From contig NC_057762.1 in NCBI RefSeq assembly GCF_010389155.1, positions 30,564,055 to 30,628,054 of the forward strand: a DNA stretch of 64,000 bases, written 5' to 3'. Positions 41,974 to 54,800 of this stretch are shown here, in pieces. The notes under the pieces were generated by a model, which worked only from the letters and a program-made list of their open reading frames with translations, made no database searches and was not told where the DNA came from. A program made the position numbers and the translations under genes. Origin of the DNA: Erigeron canadensis (lineage: Eukaryota; Streptophyta; Magnoliopsida; Asterales; Asteraceae). Each line of letters starts with the position of its first letter. The stretch's first letter is position 1.

Positions 41974-42909
41974 CAACATAAACATAAAAGTATGCAAATA
42001 TACTCACCTCCTCCGCACTCGCACAATAACTCAAATAAACGGTAAAGCACAAGCAACTTCAACCTATGATCAACATACAAGGTATAAGCTTATATTCACA
42101 CTTGGCTAGCTCAACCTAGTCATTCTTAATCACTAGCCTTCTTACACCCAAAACCCAACCCATTTGTTATTGAGTCCCATTTTCTTTAACAATAACACTA
42201 GATAGTTCAACCTACCATTTTCATCAACAATTCCATACCTAGTCAAAACTCATCTTTTCTCAAGAACTAAAATTATCACATGAACTTATCATTTTCATAG
42301 TCAAAGTTAACACATAACTCAATGACAAACTAGGTTATCTAAGGAATTGGGGAGAAATCACCATGATAAAATTTTCTATCAAAAATCCCCAAATTGGTTC
42401 ACTCTATGAACCCTAATTCCAAAAAGAAATATAAAAGTTAGGTTAGGGGAAATCAATACCTCACAACAAAAGCAAATTCAAGACTTAATTGGAAAATTCT
42501 CCCTCTTCCCTTTTGAAATTCGGCCACCACCACACACCTCTCAAACCCTAACTTTCAATTCTTGAATAAAGACTATTTGATGGTGATGATTATTGTGGAT
42601 GATTTCCCTTTTTGAATTAGAGAGAATTAGACTTTGATTTTGTAATGAAATTGAGAAGATTGCATGAAGAAAATGATGGGGGAAGAAAAGAGTAATAGTG
42701 GATTATGACTCAATTCAAAGAGAGTTGGCTGGCACCTTCATGACTTGCCACGACCCATCTCTTAATTTGTGGGTATTTTACCCGCTATCCGTTAAAGTTC
42801 CAACTAAATTAACCCCACATTCAAAAATGAAATACTAGGAAATTAATTTAATATCAAACTATAAAAAGGGGGTTAATTTCTTTTACCTTAAAATTCTTGG
42901 GGTGTTACA

Positions 42910-43159
42910 CGTAAACATACTTTTATGTTCATTTATCCACTGATAAGTTATTTCTTTTAATTAAATGTACAAGCTAATTTAAATGTACAAGCATAATAGG
43001 CCACATTACCTTTGTCATACTAATTTTATAGCCTGAAAAGATATAATGTTTGAGGTTATACACTGACTGTTTTGTTTTCAATAATATTTAAAACAATAAA
43101 TTTTAAGAAAATGTTAAATGCAACATAAAGGGCAATAGTTAACATGTATTAAAAATATG
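42910..43159. other. Gene-free gap
   Basis: AT-rich sequence without recognised features. Confidence 0.35.
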
Positions 43160-43325
43160 GGGTTTGCTAAATACAGCCCTTAAGGCTGTATTTAAGGTGC
43201 ATAAATTGTTTGTATATTTACCATTAAAATCAGGGGGCGGGTTTTTAATATGGAAAGTACAAGTTTTTATATGCACGTTAAATACAGCCTTTAGGGCTGT
43301 ATTGCTGAATTTAAGCATTTCCCTA
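43160..43325. repeat. Small fold-back repeat with AATACAGCC palindromes
   Basis: Two copies of the palindrome aatacagcc..ggctgtatt, near 43171-43193 and 43281-43304, lie in inverted orientation at the ends of a 165-bp segment (tttgctaaatacagcc and the complement near ctgtattgctgaattt). It looks like a short MITE or the ends of one. Confidence 0.5.
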
Positions 43326-43951
43326 AAAATATTACTACAAAAGTTGATCTTTAAATTTTATAATAAGAGCAACTATTTTAGCACTTAATGTGCTTAATAG
43401 TAATATGTATCATCTCCCAATAACTATGGAAGATTGTGTTTGTACTTTGGAATATAGTTACAACTTATTAACAAGATAATGTAGAATCCCACTATCATGT
43501 TCAAGTGTTGCTCCAGTAACTTATTTTCAGATAAATGTCACAGGGATAATGAACAATAAACAGCAGAATTACAGCAAGCAGAAAACAAATAACCCCAACT
43601 ACAGTAACTGAAACTAGACACATTTCATTGTAAAAAGTAACATGTTTACAATTAGGGCACTAGCAACCTAACCTACCTACACACCCATATAAAACTTAGC
43701 GACTTTACACATTGTAATGATACTATATATAATCGTTATTTGAACCAATGTTTGTCTACACTCTACACTATACTTCCTCTTCGAAGACCTGATGCATAAA
43801 TTTGAGCTTGTGGATCGGCTAGGCCAATTGCCATCTCTATAAACCATAGAGAGGTGCGTGTTATGCCATTTGATGTCATGGCAATAAAGTACCCAACTTT
43901 CTGAGCATTTCCACGCAAGATTTTTGAGCACATAATTCTACTGCAAATGTT

Positions 43952-46900
43952 CTAAGATCCTAATAACAACACCTTTAAAGAAGTCAGTGGTGAACCATGT
44001 CCATACGCCTTACTGTCACTCCATAGCGCAAACCCTGGCACGTAAAAGGACAAAATGATCAGCCTTAAAGATACAGCCAAAAAGTTAATAATCTCTTTTT
44101 CAGATAATGATAATCACTTTGAAAATGCACACACAAACATCCATTGAGTACAAGACTAGTATGCAACAAATAGTTCAAGGGTAAACCTATCCAAAGAAAC
44201 AAGGCAACCGTTGCAGCCGCGAAGAACTCCTTGCTGATACTTTCACATCTGGATCCATAATGATCATTAATACTAAATTTTTAAAAGAATTAGCTAATTT
44301 GTAATGCTTAAATATTGCATGGTTTTTATGGATCTACTTACAGGTACATGCATATAAGGTTTCCCCAACCATAGAAGAAAGATGCCCAACATGAACCAGT
44401 GAACCTGCACAAAAGGCGTTGAATATACCCATTATCATCTCGAATATGTCCATGCAGTATTCAACATGGTTTTGTATTTGAGATTTGAGAAAACTATCAT
44501 AATGGGAAGGAAAAGCTAGAAAGATGAATGATGATGCAAAAAAAAGTATACCACATGAGATCCTTGACAAAGAGTGCACGAGGAATCAAGAGTCCGTTTC
44601 CAGTCATGGCGAGCAGCATTGAGAAAGATGACAAACCTCTGATATTTTCAGGATTTAAGAAATTCGTCCACTGTTGGTAACCAGTATTTGTCAGAAAACT
44701 AAATTCAAACAAAAACTTTATACATATGCCTGTTTTTGTGTATTAATTTCATGTACAAAAATTCATGAGACTGATATGTGCTACCATTTGTGCCACAGGC
44801 ATCCACATGAAGAGAAGTGTAGCCGTCCATCCAGATAACGATCTAACAAAATTGGTGGCCTGTTCAGGAAGTTTGCCAATTCGAGCCTGCAGACATATGT
44901 CATGCAACTTAAGAAAGTCAACTATACAAGACATAGAACATCTAAGACAATTTTGGCCCTGTTCTAATAGTTTCCAAATATTCAAGCAACCATGTCCTTA
45001 AAAAAAAAATTCATCCGGGACATGGGCGGGTTAAAGTCTCACAGGCGTGCGTGTTCTAACCAATTGGGTGCTTATTTGGTAAGGGCAAAGAGGGGAAACA
45101 TTTTGGTATTTGGATGGCTTTCGATCCGCTTGACTCATTTGACCGGTTTCCATTCTAGTGTACTCTAATAGCTTAACCCATTTCATCTGTTAAATATAAA
45201 TTTATATTTTGGATGACCTTCATTCTGCTCGACCCATTTGACTCGTTTCCGTTTGTAATCCGTTTGACCCATCCAAGATAAGACATAACCCGAATTGCTA
45301 CCCATTAGCATATAAATGGGTTAAAAACTGTTACCTCAATTCCAGATACACAGAGGTAAAGATGAAGATCAGTAATTATTGTATGAAGACTAACTACTAA
45401 AATAACTTCTATGAAAGATGATCTCTCCAAAAAAAAGGTCTTATGAAACAGCTATCTTATAGTATCTAGAGCTAACCCGTTAATGTCAAGCTTAAATCAA
45501 GTTGCATAAGGTTAATTTATGGATTTCAGTTATAAATTAATTTATGTACCCATATACTTATAAGGAGCAAGTTCTGGTTGCTCATTGCCAATACTTTATC
45601 AAATTATAAGGAGCAAGTTCTGGTTGCTCATTGCCAATACTTTATCAAAAAACACAACTGTTTCTAAGAATTGCTCACCATGACGACAGCCACCACAGCT
45701 ATCAAAAACGAAATTATTCCAGGCAAGATGCTGTTTGGAACATAAGGTACAAAGGTTGACCACATAACCTGTATCAAACGTATATAAATGAGACATTCAC
45801 ACTCATCGCTATTTTCCGGAAAAAGGACAATTATAAAGATTAAAGAAAGCATATTATTACTTGTGGAAGTGCAGAGAGGCCAGCAACAGTAATGAAATCC
45901 TCCCAAATGTTCCAGATATTGTGATTGAGCAACTTAAAATAATTCAAGAAATTAATAAGCAGACCACAAGCAACCACCACAGATGTGGCAGTAAACTGTG
46001 GCACTGGCATGGATCCAGCCATGGCAAGCTGAACAATAACTGCATATGTTGATACAACTCCCAAAGTCTGAACCACCATTGCTTCAGTCTCTCCTTTTTT
46101 CGCAAAATAAGATAGCAGCGAAAGATTTCCAAGAAGTCCAGTAAACATTCCCTGTGATCATTTGAAAATATCTATGAGCAAACATGAACTATTACGTGGA
46201 CGCTTGGCATTATCACTTAAAAGGTTTTTATCTGGTTAGTTTGTTTTCAAATGTCAGATAATCACTTTCCAATATTTGGTATCGCGAACTCAGATCCAAT
46301 TATTTAGGGGTAAAATAATCAATTTTGGTTCATCAGTTGAGCAATAGCTGCAAACAAACTTATTCTGACAATCTGATAAATATAAGGTCATTACACATGT
46401 CAATCACAACTTCACCTAAAGAGTGTCTACGATTAAGTTTACTGAACAGTATTGCGGTTAATAAACCAAGTTTGCAAAAGCAGGCTGCAGACCTAAATCT
46501 GCTCTTCAAAACTGTGTTTTTTTCTCTAAGAAATAGGCCGCACATATCACTTTTTCGGATGGTTTACCAAAATGTTACATTTTGCAAATGTATTAATCAG
46601 ACAATCTCCACCAAACCGATATATCCCAATTTCAAAACACCTTAATTTTTGGATTCCGATTAATTCATATCACATAATCACTTTCAAAACATAATGTCAA
46701 TCACTAAACTCCAAACATCAAAGACCAAACACAAAACACAGCCATAAAGAGTAACTAAAACAAAACAAGACAAGACAAACACATACCAGCCACGGAACAG
46801 CGAAAAGGGCAGCATTATTTCCGGCCAAAAGATTCCGAGCATTAAGCACAATCTGAGGCAACTGAAGCAACAAAAAAGGAACATTTGCAGCTCCAGCAAA

Positions 46901-47352
46901 TTTTGCAGTCAAGGAATCCCATTGCTGCAAATTCTTCCTACATACCTTCAAAAATAATCAAAACAAATTAAAAGATTAATACAAAAATACCAAAGAAATG
47001 ATCAAAGTTTAAAACTTTAGTATCAAAAAACTTCAGTTATACATAAAAAGATATCAAAGTTTGAAACTTTTTATCAATGTAATACCTCATTTTGATCATT
47101 GTTATCTTGGTGAAGTGGGTTTGGGATATCAGAATCAAGACAAGGGTTTGGTCTAAAACGGTATCGTTTCGCTTCAAATGAGGGATTTATTGAAGTGTAA
47201 GAGAGTTTTGAAGTGTAAAAATTTGATCTTTTTAATGGGTTTCTGAAATGGGGGTGATGGTGAAGAAGGCAGACATTATTGCCGGAATACCTGGTGGTGG
47301 TTGACGGTGGAAGAGGCGGAGCTCTGCCAAGAACCGCCATGGAACCCACCAT
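43952..47352 (-). CDS. MEX1: Maltose exporter of the chloroplast envelope (MEX1)
   Basis: Nine exons in minus order: 47086-47352, 46797-46945 corrected to 46787-46945, 45861-46151, 45679-45768, 44785-44886, 44552-44670, 44342-44404, 44187-44248, 43952-44034. They join to 411 codons plus TAG without phase errors. Residues about 1-75 are basic and Ser/Pro/His-rich, as in a plastid transit peptide. The rest is multi-pass membrane protein with family blocks WDSLTAKFAGAANVPFLLL, LPQIVLNARNLLAGN, GLLGNLSLLSYFAKK, LPQVMWSTFVPYVPNSILPG, SLSGWTATLLFMWMPVAQMW, NFLNPENIRGLSS and GNGLLIPRALFVKDLMW. MEX1 exports maltose from starch breakdown at night across the inner envelope. Length fits the family (about 415 in Arabidopsis). 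The C terminus (SLKVLLLGS) is slightly diverged. One intron has a 46-bp tandem duplication. Confidence 0.95.
45559..45650. repeat. 46-bp tandem duplication in a MEX1 intron
   Basis: The block gagcaagttctggttgctca starts at 45565 and again at 45611, with identical sequence through tactttatcaaa. The copies appear perfect, so the duplication is recent. It lies just downstream (in MEX1 sense) of the exon at 45679-45768. Confidence 0.85.
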
Positions 47353-47399
47353 TGTTTTACAGAAAAAGATGATTGTTTGTGTGAGAGAGATAAATGATG

Positions 47400-48840
47400 A
47401 TGGGTTGGGAGGGAATTGGAAATAGAGTTGGTCCCAATATTGGATACATATATGCATCACCAAAGTTAGTTTTTGACTGTCTTTTTTTTCTTTAATTAAT
47501 ATTTCTTTCCTTTTTGGGAATTTTTTAAGAACACTTGTGAATGATTTTTAAGATGGTCTACTACATAGTCTAAGAAGAAATCTAGGGCTTGGAAGAAATC
47601 TAGGTTCAAAACCTTGTTGATGAACATCTTGCCATGAACCGATAAGGCGATAATAGTTAAGAAATGATCACAAAAAAATTGATTAAACCATGTATTGTAC
47701 ATCAAAAACAAATCTATTGAAATAGCTCAAAACTATTTCTTCATTTAACATAAAAATGTGGAGATATTTAAGCAATATTTTTATATGAGAATTGAGATAC
47801 ACAGAGTCTTCACTTGAAAATATCTTTATTTGTTTACGGATATATAGTGAAACTTAAAAGGTCTCGATATCAAGCAAAATAAAATTTATTAGAATCGAGT
47901 TGGATCGAATTATGTTTTGATGATTTTTTTTCTGGGCTTTGATTCACTTGATAAAAATCTTCAAAGCTAATAATAATTTTAAGTGAGATCTTTATGAATT
48001 TGAATTTGTCTATCAATTCAATAATAATGATTAAATTAAAAAGGTTTTTTTTGATAGATACGGTAACAACTTAAGTAAGAGTAAGATTGTCTAAAACTTA
48101 AGTAAGAGTAAGATTGTCTAAATCCTAATTTCCATCGTACACCATTTTTGTAAACCGTATTAAGACTCATGACCCATTAAAATCTCAAATGCTAATTACC
48201 TTACTTGTATTTTATGGAAACGAGTTCAATGATTGCATATAAACCTATGCCTTCAATTCAATTTTTAGTTTTGATTAAAAAGACCCGTGTCCATAGGTAA
48301 ACTGCATATGCTGAAAACTTTCTATGTGCTAATCACATAAATATCTAAACATCCCCTGAAGTTCCATATACATAGAGACAACCTACATGTGCCATGCCAG
48401 GGGCACACTTATCCCAGCCATTTGACTAATAGAGACCTTACTTGGATCCATAGATTTTGGCTTTTTAATCTAGAAATGAGTGATCCAAGATTATTGCTAA
48501 TCCAAGCAAAGAGGCATTGACCATTTACACATTTTGATATCCACTTTGCACAAGTAAATCAACCAAGTAGAAGAAAAATAGAAATAATCAAACCTTGTAT
48601 GCCTACTCGTTTTCGACATTCCACATTTCACATTCCACAAACCCCAATGGGGGATAAAGAAGAAATAAACATGTCACAATGGCAACAAATGAAAGAAATA
48701 GGAAGAAGCGAATTTCATAAGTCTTATCGAATCACTATAAATGCACATTCAAAATGCATGGGTAGGAGCAACTTCAACTAACAATTATCATCCCAACGTC
48801 CCTTACAGTAGACTTTTCTATATATAATTTCAATTTTTAA
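47400..48840. other. Gap between MEX1 promoter and YAK1 3' end
   Basis: Contains the MEX1 upstream region and the YAK1 3' UTR side. A perfect 27-bp tandem duplication (aacttaagtaagagtaagat, at 48068 and 48095) is present. No other gene seen. Confidence 0.45.
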
Positions 48841-48843
48841 TCA

Positions 48844-51800
48844 TCAGACGATCCTTCCATATTCATTTCCTCCATGAGAAGATGGCACAATACTGGCAGC
48901 AATGGGATGGTTGCCTCTACGCCCTACAAAAAAGAATCACATCCTTAGTTCAACATACCCTCTTAATTAGAGTTGGCAACTACAGCCCATAAATGGGTCA
49001 TTTCTGGTTATAATAGTCCCTAATCGGTCAACGAGGTATGATCTACACAGATTTTACAAATGAAATAAAATAACTTTGAAATGCAAAAAAGAAAAAAAAA
49101 AAAAAAAAAAAAACAAGTGATACAGACCATCCAGGCCTGTCTCAAATTGTACAAAGAAATGACCCATCGTTCCGGATTATAACTAGTCCCTAATTGGTCA
49201 AAGAGGTATGATCTAACGATTTTACTAATGAAATAATATAACTTTTGAAAGAAATTTTTTTTATATATAGACAACAAGCATTTTGGAGTTTCGGACCATC
49301 TCAAGCAGTCTCAATGCAAAGAAAGGGCCAGATTTGACCAATTATCCAGCCAGCCAGCCCACCCGATCCTCCCATTTTGATTCATTACAAACCATATGAA
49401 TGGGTTGATTCAGGTTATATTTTATCCAAGGGGTCAAAAGGGACAAATTCAAAATATGTTAAAAACTAGGTATAAGCGAAACAGGTCAGAATGATGGTAA
49501 GTCACCAAAGGAATATTTAGCGCTCGAAAGTTCCTAAATTATTTTATACAAAAAAACAGAGTATTGTATAATTCATGTAAAATATGTGACATAATACTTA
49601 TTCAAAAAATATCAGAATATAGAACAATAATTGTTCGGGTCAGGCCGACTTTATCTGCACCAAATTACCAATTTTAACCTATAATTCCAGGAACCAGTCA
49701 AAAAAAGGAGATAAGCAGGTAAGTTGGTTAGTTACCCCAAGGTGCACTATTGCTTCCAGGGGAACGCGGACCCCCTGAGTTGAAATTGGAAAGAGGGGGA
49801 ACCTTGACATGATTCCATTCACCTCCACGATTACCCATTGACCTTCCATGATTGAACCGCTGAACTGGTTGCTGGCCCAACCGACTGGGTGAAAATTGTG
49901 AGAAATGGGGCACTAAATGCGAATTTATCATGGGCTGAGCATACATATCTGGGGACGAGGCAGAACCCCCAACCTCTGCATGTGAAAACGCCTGAATAGG
50001 CCCATTTGGCCTGTTCGGATTAAAACATCAATGAAGCGGAATACAACAAAAAGAAATAAAAAATTAACCATCTAAAATGCAAAGGAGGGCAATGGAACTT
50101 ACCTTTGAGTAGACATATTTGAGTTAGGCATCTGATTTGATCGTCCAAATCCACCAAACGATTCTGTAGGAGTGAAAGCTTGACTAAGATGCATACTCTT
50201 ACTGAACTCCGTTGTCATGTTGCTCAATTCTGAAGAATCATCTTGCAGAAGCAAGTCATCGCTGAAGACAGTCAAACAAGACATAAGATAATATTCAAAG
50301 ATGTAACAGAACAGAGGGAATCACCGTCCGAATTCAAACATCCATGGCCACCTTTTCTATAAGTAAAATCTTGTTCATGCCTAGAACTATGTGGAAGATC
50401 CAAAGAGAAGTTTATATCTTTAGGTTATGAAACTTTATCAAGTTTAGTGGAAATGAGCATCATTTCATTTTGCCCAAATTATGCATTTAAGCCTAAGCGA
50501 CATCACTGGCACTTTTTTTGTAATCCAAATCATTCCTTTGTAGTTGCAGGGTTACTGGGAAAGCTTCCTTATTCATCATCCCTAATGAGAAAAATGAAAT
50601 GATATTGCTTGAAGTGGGGAGATGCGCAGGTTTAGGTCAAAATAGTCCAAGTCATGTTGACTGCAACCCTTTTTTGCCCTTTTTAACTTTTTAATCAATA
50701 AACAATGCAATTAGTATGAGTTATTACTACAAAAGCAATCTCATAAAAATTATATAACTTTTGAAATAATGATTTAGAAAGTTATAGCTGCTGAAAATAT
50801 ACCTAAAGTGGCTTTCAAGCTGTTTGACCCTTTCTCCGTTTAGCTATCTTTTTATTTATCCCCAATTTGTAAACACAATCCAAATAGATCCATTTATACG
50901 TAAATGGGTCAAATTGTCATCTCTAATTATCCCTAATGAAATAGATAGCACGATATGCATTTCGGTAGCTCTTATCAAGGGTCTCAAAATTTGAAATTAG
51001 CATATATGGTAAAAATATTTAGTAATGACACAAAATTAAAAAGGAAGTAAACTGGATCATCTTAATATTATACAATTTTAAGCCAATCAATAACAAAACA
51101 CAAAGATGCTAAGAAATCAATGATTACCTATAGTTGGGATCCCAGTCCCCAGGATCAGGCAAGGAGCTGCTAGTCTCGGGCTTGTCATGAATAACACCTT
51201 TGGGATGCAAAAACGGTTTACTCGAACCATATGAACCGTGTCCTCCAGCGCTTCCACTATTTCTTTGCTGTTGCTTCCAATTTCCAGCATTTAAATTTGG
51301 TGAATTGACATCAGGAAACTGCCCTTGCCGATGTGTGGAGGGTGCACTTTCTTGAGTTAAGTTCCCAGAATACCCCCAATTTTTTCTTCTATTCATCTGA
51401 TTAACAGGTGGTGTTCCTTTTCCAAGGGGCGAACCATGAACAGTTCCTCTAGCAGGGGAACTAGGGCCATAGTGCCCTGGAGACCCAGATGTCACCTGGC
51501 TATAAGGTGGTGTAAATTGTGATGGACTAGTGCCAAGTGACATGGGTGCAAAATTTCCTGCTGGACTGAACCCGTACCCATTTCCATGTGGGATTTGCAT
51601 AATCCTTCGCCGAGCATCAGGACTACTTCCAAGAACAGGGCCATTTTGTGCATAGTTGTTCAAAGCCGATGGACCCACCGGTGAATAATATGTGGGCATA
51701 TTACTGTTATCTCCATAACTACCATAGCTACTTCCGAGTACAGTACCATCGTTGTAGCTGCCATGACTTCCTAAACTTCCAAAATTACCACCATGTGCAT

Positions 51801-54800
51801 AAGGCATTACTTGAAAATGAGAGCTATTATACATCGCAACTCGATTTCCACCTTGAACCTACATCAGAAAGGGTCAAAAGATCACAACAATAACATGTTA
51901 AGGGGGTGTTTGGATGTGCATTATAAAAGTGATATATCATACTGACTAATCAGATAGTTGTTGAAAGTTCTAAAAATCAGATAATCAGATGTATGAGCTC
52001 TTGAAAAGATCAGATATTCAAAGAAATAATAGGTGAGGTGGTACAAAATGACACTTTTCAGGAAATTATAAAGATATTTCGTACAATGAGAGTAGACTCC
52101 TGCAAATTAAGTTAAAAGGACAGGACAGAAAGGAATAAATAGCCTTAGTTAATCAATTTTGTTGCAGTTGCTTGCAAGTTGCAACTGATCATTTTGTTTT
52201 CCAAATATTATAATTTGATTACAAGATAATCAGTTCTAAAGTGCAAAACCCACATACCCAATAATGAGATTTCATTTAATTATCAGTAACTTACATTAGG
52301 CGAGAGGCCAGCTGCAAACCAATGACCCCCGGCAGGATGATGATTGACCTTGACGTTATTAGAAACACGCTACATTGCAAAAAGGAGTCAGCTCAGAAGA
52401 ATTCTATCAAATCAACAGGCAATTAGACACTCATTTCAATGGTTAACCCTAAAACAGAATTAACAAGTGATTCATTCATTCATGTCACTAAGAAAACTAG
52501 AAACGATCGAAAGACAAAAAAACAACCTCAATTCTTAATTATGCAGAACTGCTTTGTGAAGGTAGCTTACTTTATTAGTTAGCAAGTATTACTGTATTAC
52601 AATATTACTTACCAAACGAGGAGTCTCAGGAGCAGGAATATAAGGACAAGTAAAAGGTTCCCCGGTAACAAACGGATGCTTAGAAGCCTGCACCATGTGT
52701 ATGTATACCATATCATTAACATTAAATTTAAACTAAAAAGAGATACTACATCATCATAATAAATGAACAGAAAATGATGTTCAATAACCTGTAAGGGAGA
52801 CCACCGCTTGGCTGGATCAAATTCTACAAGTCCTTTCAAAAAATCAATCAGGGATAATCGAATTTGACTCTCTGCAATATGGTCATTTAAGATGGCTATC
52901 AGATATACCATATAAGATCCCAAAGAAACTAGTAGGTATATATATCAAACCTCTAGCTAAATCTTCATCTTGCAGATTTTTCTTGTAAGGATACTTTTTG
53001 ACAATTCCCTCAAGATTCATGTGATTGAAGTACTCCTTACCAATTAACGGTTTCTTTTTCTCCCTCTGAAACAAAGAAAAACACATAAAATTAATAGCAG
53101 AGCACAGACAATAAAGTAAATTATCTGCAACCAATATGTTGAGTATGATCTCGCATTTATGTATATATATATCTAAGCCATCGAAGATACACAAGTTTTC
53201 GAGTTTCTATTTTCCTTAACAGCCATACCAAGGCCTAAGATCAAACAAAGCAATTCTTCCATGATTGAGTTAGGCGTGTCAAACCAGACAAGAGCTCTTC
53301 TACTTCACACTGTAGATCATTAACTCCACCATCTCCATCATTGGCACAACGAGGAAGTTGATTGTTTCAGACACAATTCACCATCAGTATACTAACGAGC
53401 TCTGGTCCCAACCAACGCGAGATAGAGTAAACATGTGTGTTGAAACATCTTTTTTGAGTATAGAGTATTAAAGTTATAGTACTCCAAAATACAATAGAAT
53501 GATATTCATTTCTTTAATAAAATGAAATAATGTTAACTACGTCCTAAGATGACCTAATAAATGCTTTACAAAAAAAGCCGACTGAATAAATAACATAAAT
53601 AGAACATTCATGTTCTATCCTTTGACATCCAGCCCACAGGTCCACTATGTAATTTCAAATGTTTGGACAGGCACGTTCATTTTCTTGAAATAACCCTGTG
53701 TTCATACTTCGTACTAATCTATGGGTCTACTAAAGGCTCGATATGCTGCACATCATCCTTCACGAGTTCCTAGATTAGAAAAATACTAAAGCAAATGTCG
53801 CAATTATCCTGTTCATGCTTTGTAGATAGCACTACACTAAATGAGCCTAAAGTTCATAATGTTGGACCAACTACATTCCTCAGAAAATAGGGATAAGAGT
53901 GTTCTATGAACATCCTTGAGTAACTTTCCATTAACAAATAATTGTCTGTAATCAACAAGCTCTAAAGTAATAAGAATGTGCGCTATCTACTTAGTTACTT
54001 CTCCAACAAAGTTTTGGGCATACAAGTATACGCATCATTTGCTGTATCAGCATCAATATAAATATTGTCCTACCCCGTTTTATGTGAGAGCTCTAACCAG
54101 TCCACTTGGGACATCAAGATCTAAAGCTTAGAATACTTAAAAGCTTAAGCATTTAAACAATTCAAAACATAGTCAATTTATGGACATGAACATTCCAAAT
54201 TTCAAGAACCATTATTTCTAGCAAAGATTAACACATTATGAGCAAATATAACGTAAATCAATAAAATGTGATGTTGCGAGACTAAAATTGAGGACTTACA
54301 GCCTCATATTCTTCTTCGGTTAAAGCTTGGTAAACACTTCTTCCAGAAGAAGATTCCTGACTATTTTCATCATGGCTTACACTCCCTACGTATTTGAAGT
54401 ATTTGCTAGCGTTCTTGGACTCTTTAAGCACATGATCCGGCGGTTGTTCCCTGCATAAAGAGCAAATAACAGAAGAATTCATATATTAATATATTCACAG
54501 ATCATAATACCATTATTTCTAACAATAACTAAGGCATTAAAAAGACTTCATGGGACACCACAATCCCACCTGGTTCGTTTTGACCTGTCTCAATCTACTA
54601 CCCAACCCGCCCATCTCATCACCTCTACGATCCAAATTAAGAAAAGGGGCATACCCGAGAATTTTCATCATCCTCTTTAAAAGATCAAATTCAGATATTC
54701 CGGGAAAAAGAGGCAGGCCAAGAAATAGTTCCGCAACTATGCATCCAAATGACCACATGTCAATGGCTGTTGTATACCTAATGAATGATCAAGGCAACAC

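Larger units (their letters stand above)
41109..42909 (-). repeat. TGTAACACC-starting repeat, possible LTR or LARD fragment
   Basis: On the minus strand it begins TGTAACACCCCAAG at 42909, the start typical of many plant Ty3/gypsy-type LTRs, and runs to an A-rich end (T run at 41111-41128 on the plus strand). It contains no retrotransposon protein domain. The left part has three CACTGCGCCGCAGTG palindromes and a 36-bp tandem repeat. It could be a solo LTR, a LARD or a retroposed copy; the left border and target duplication are not secure. Confidence 0.4.
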
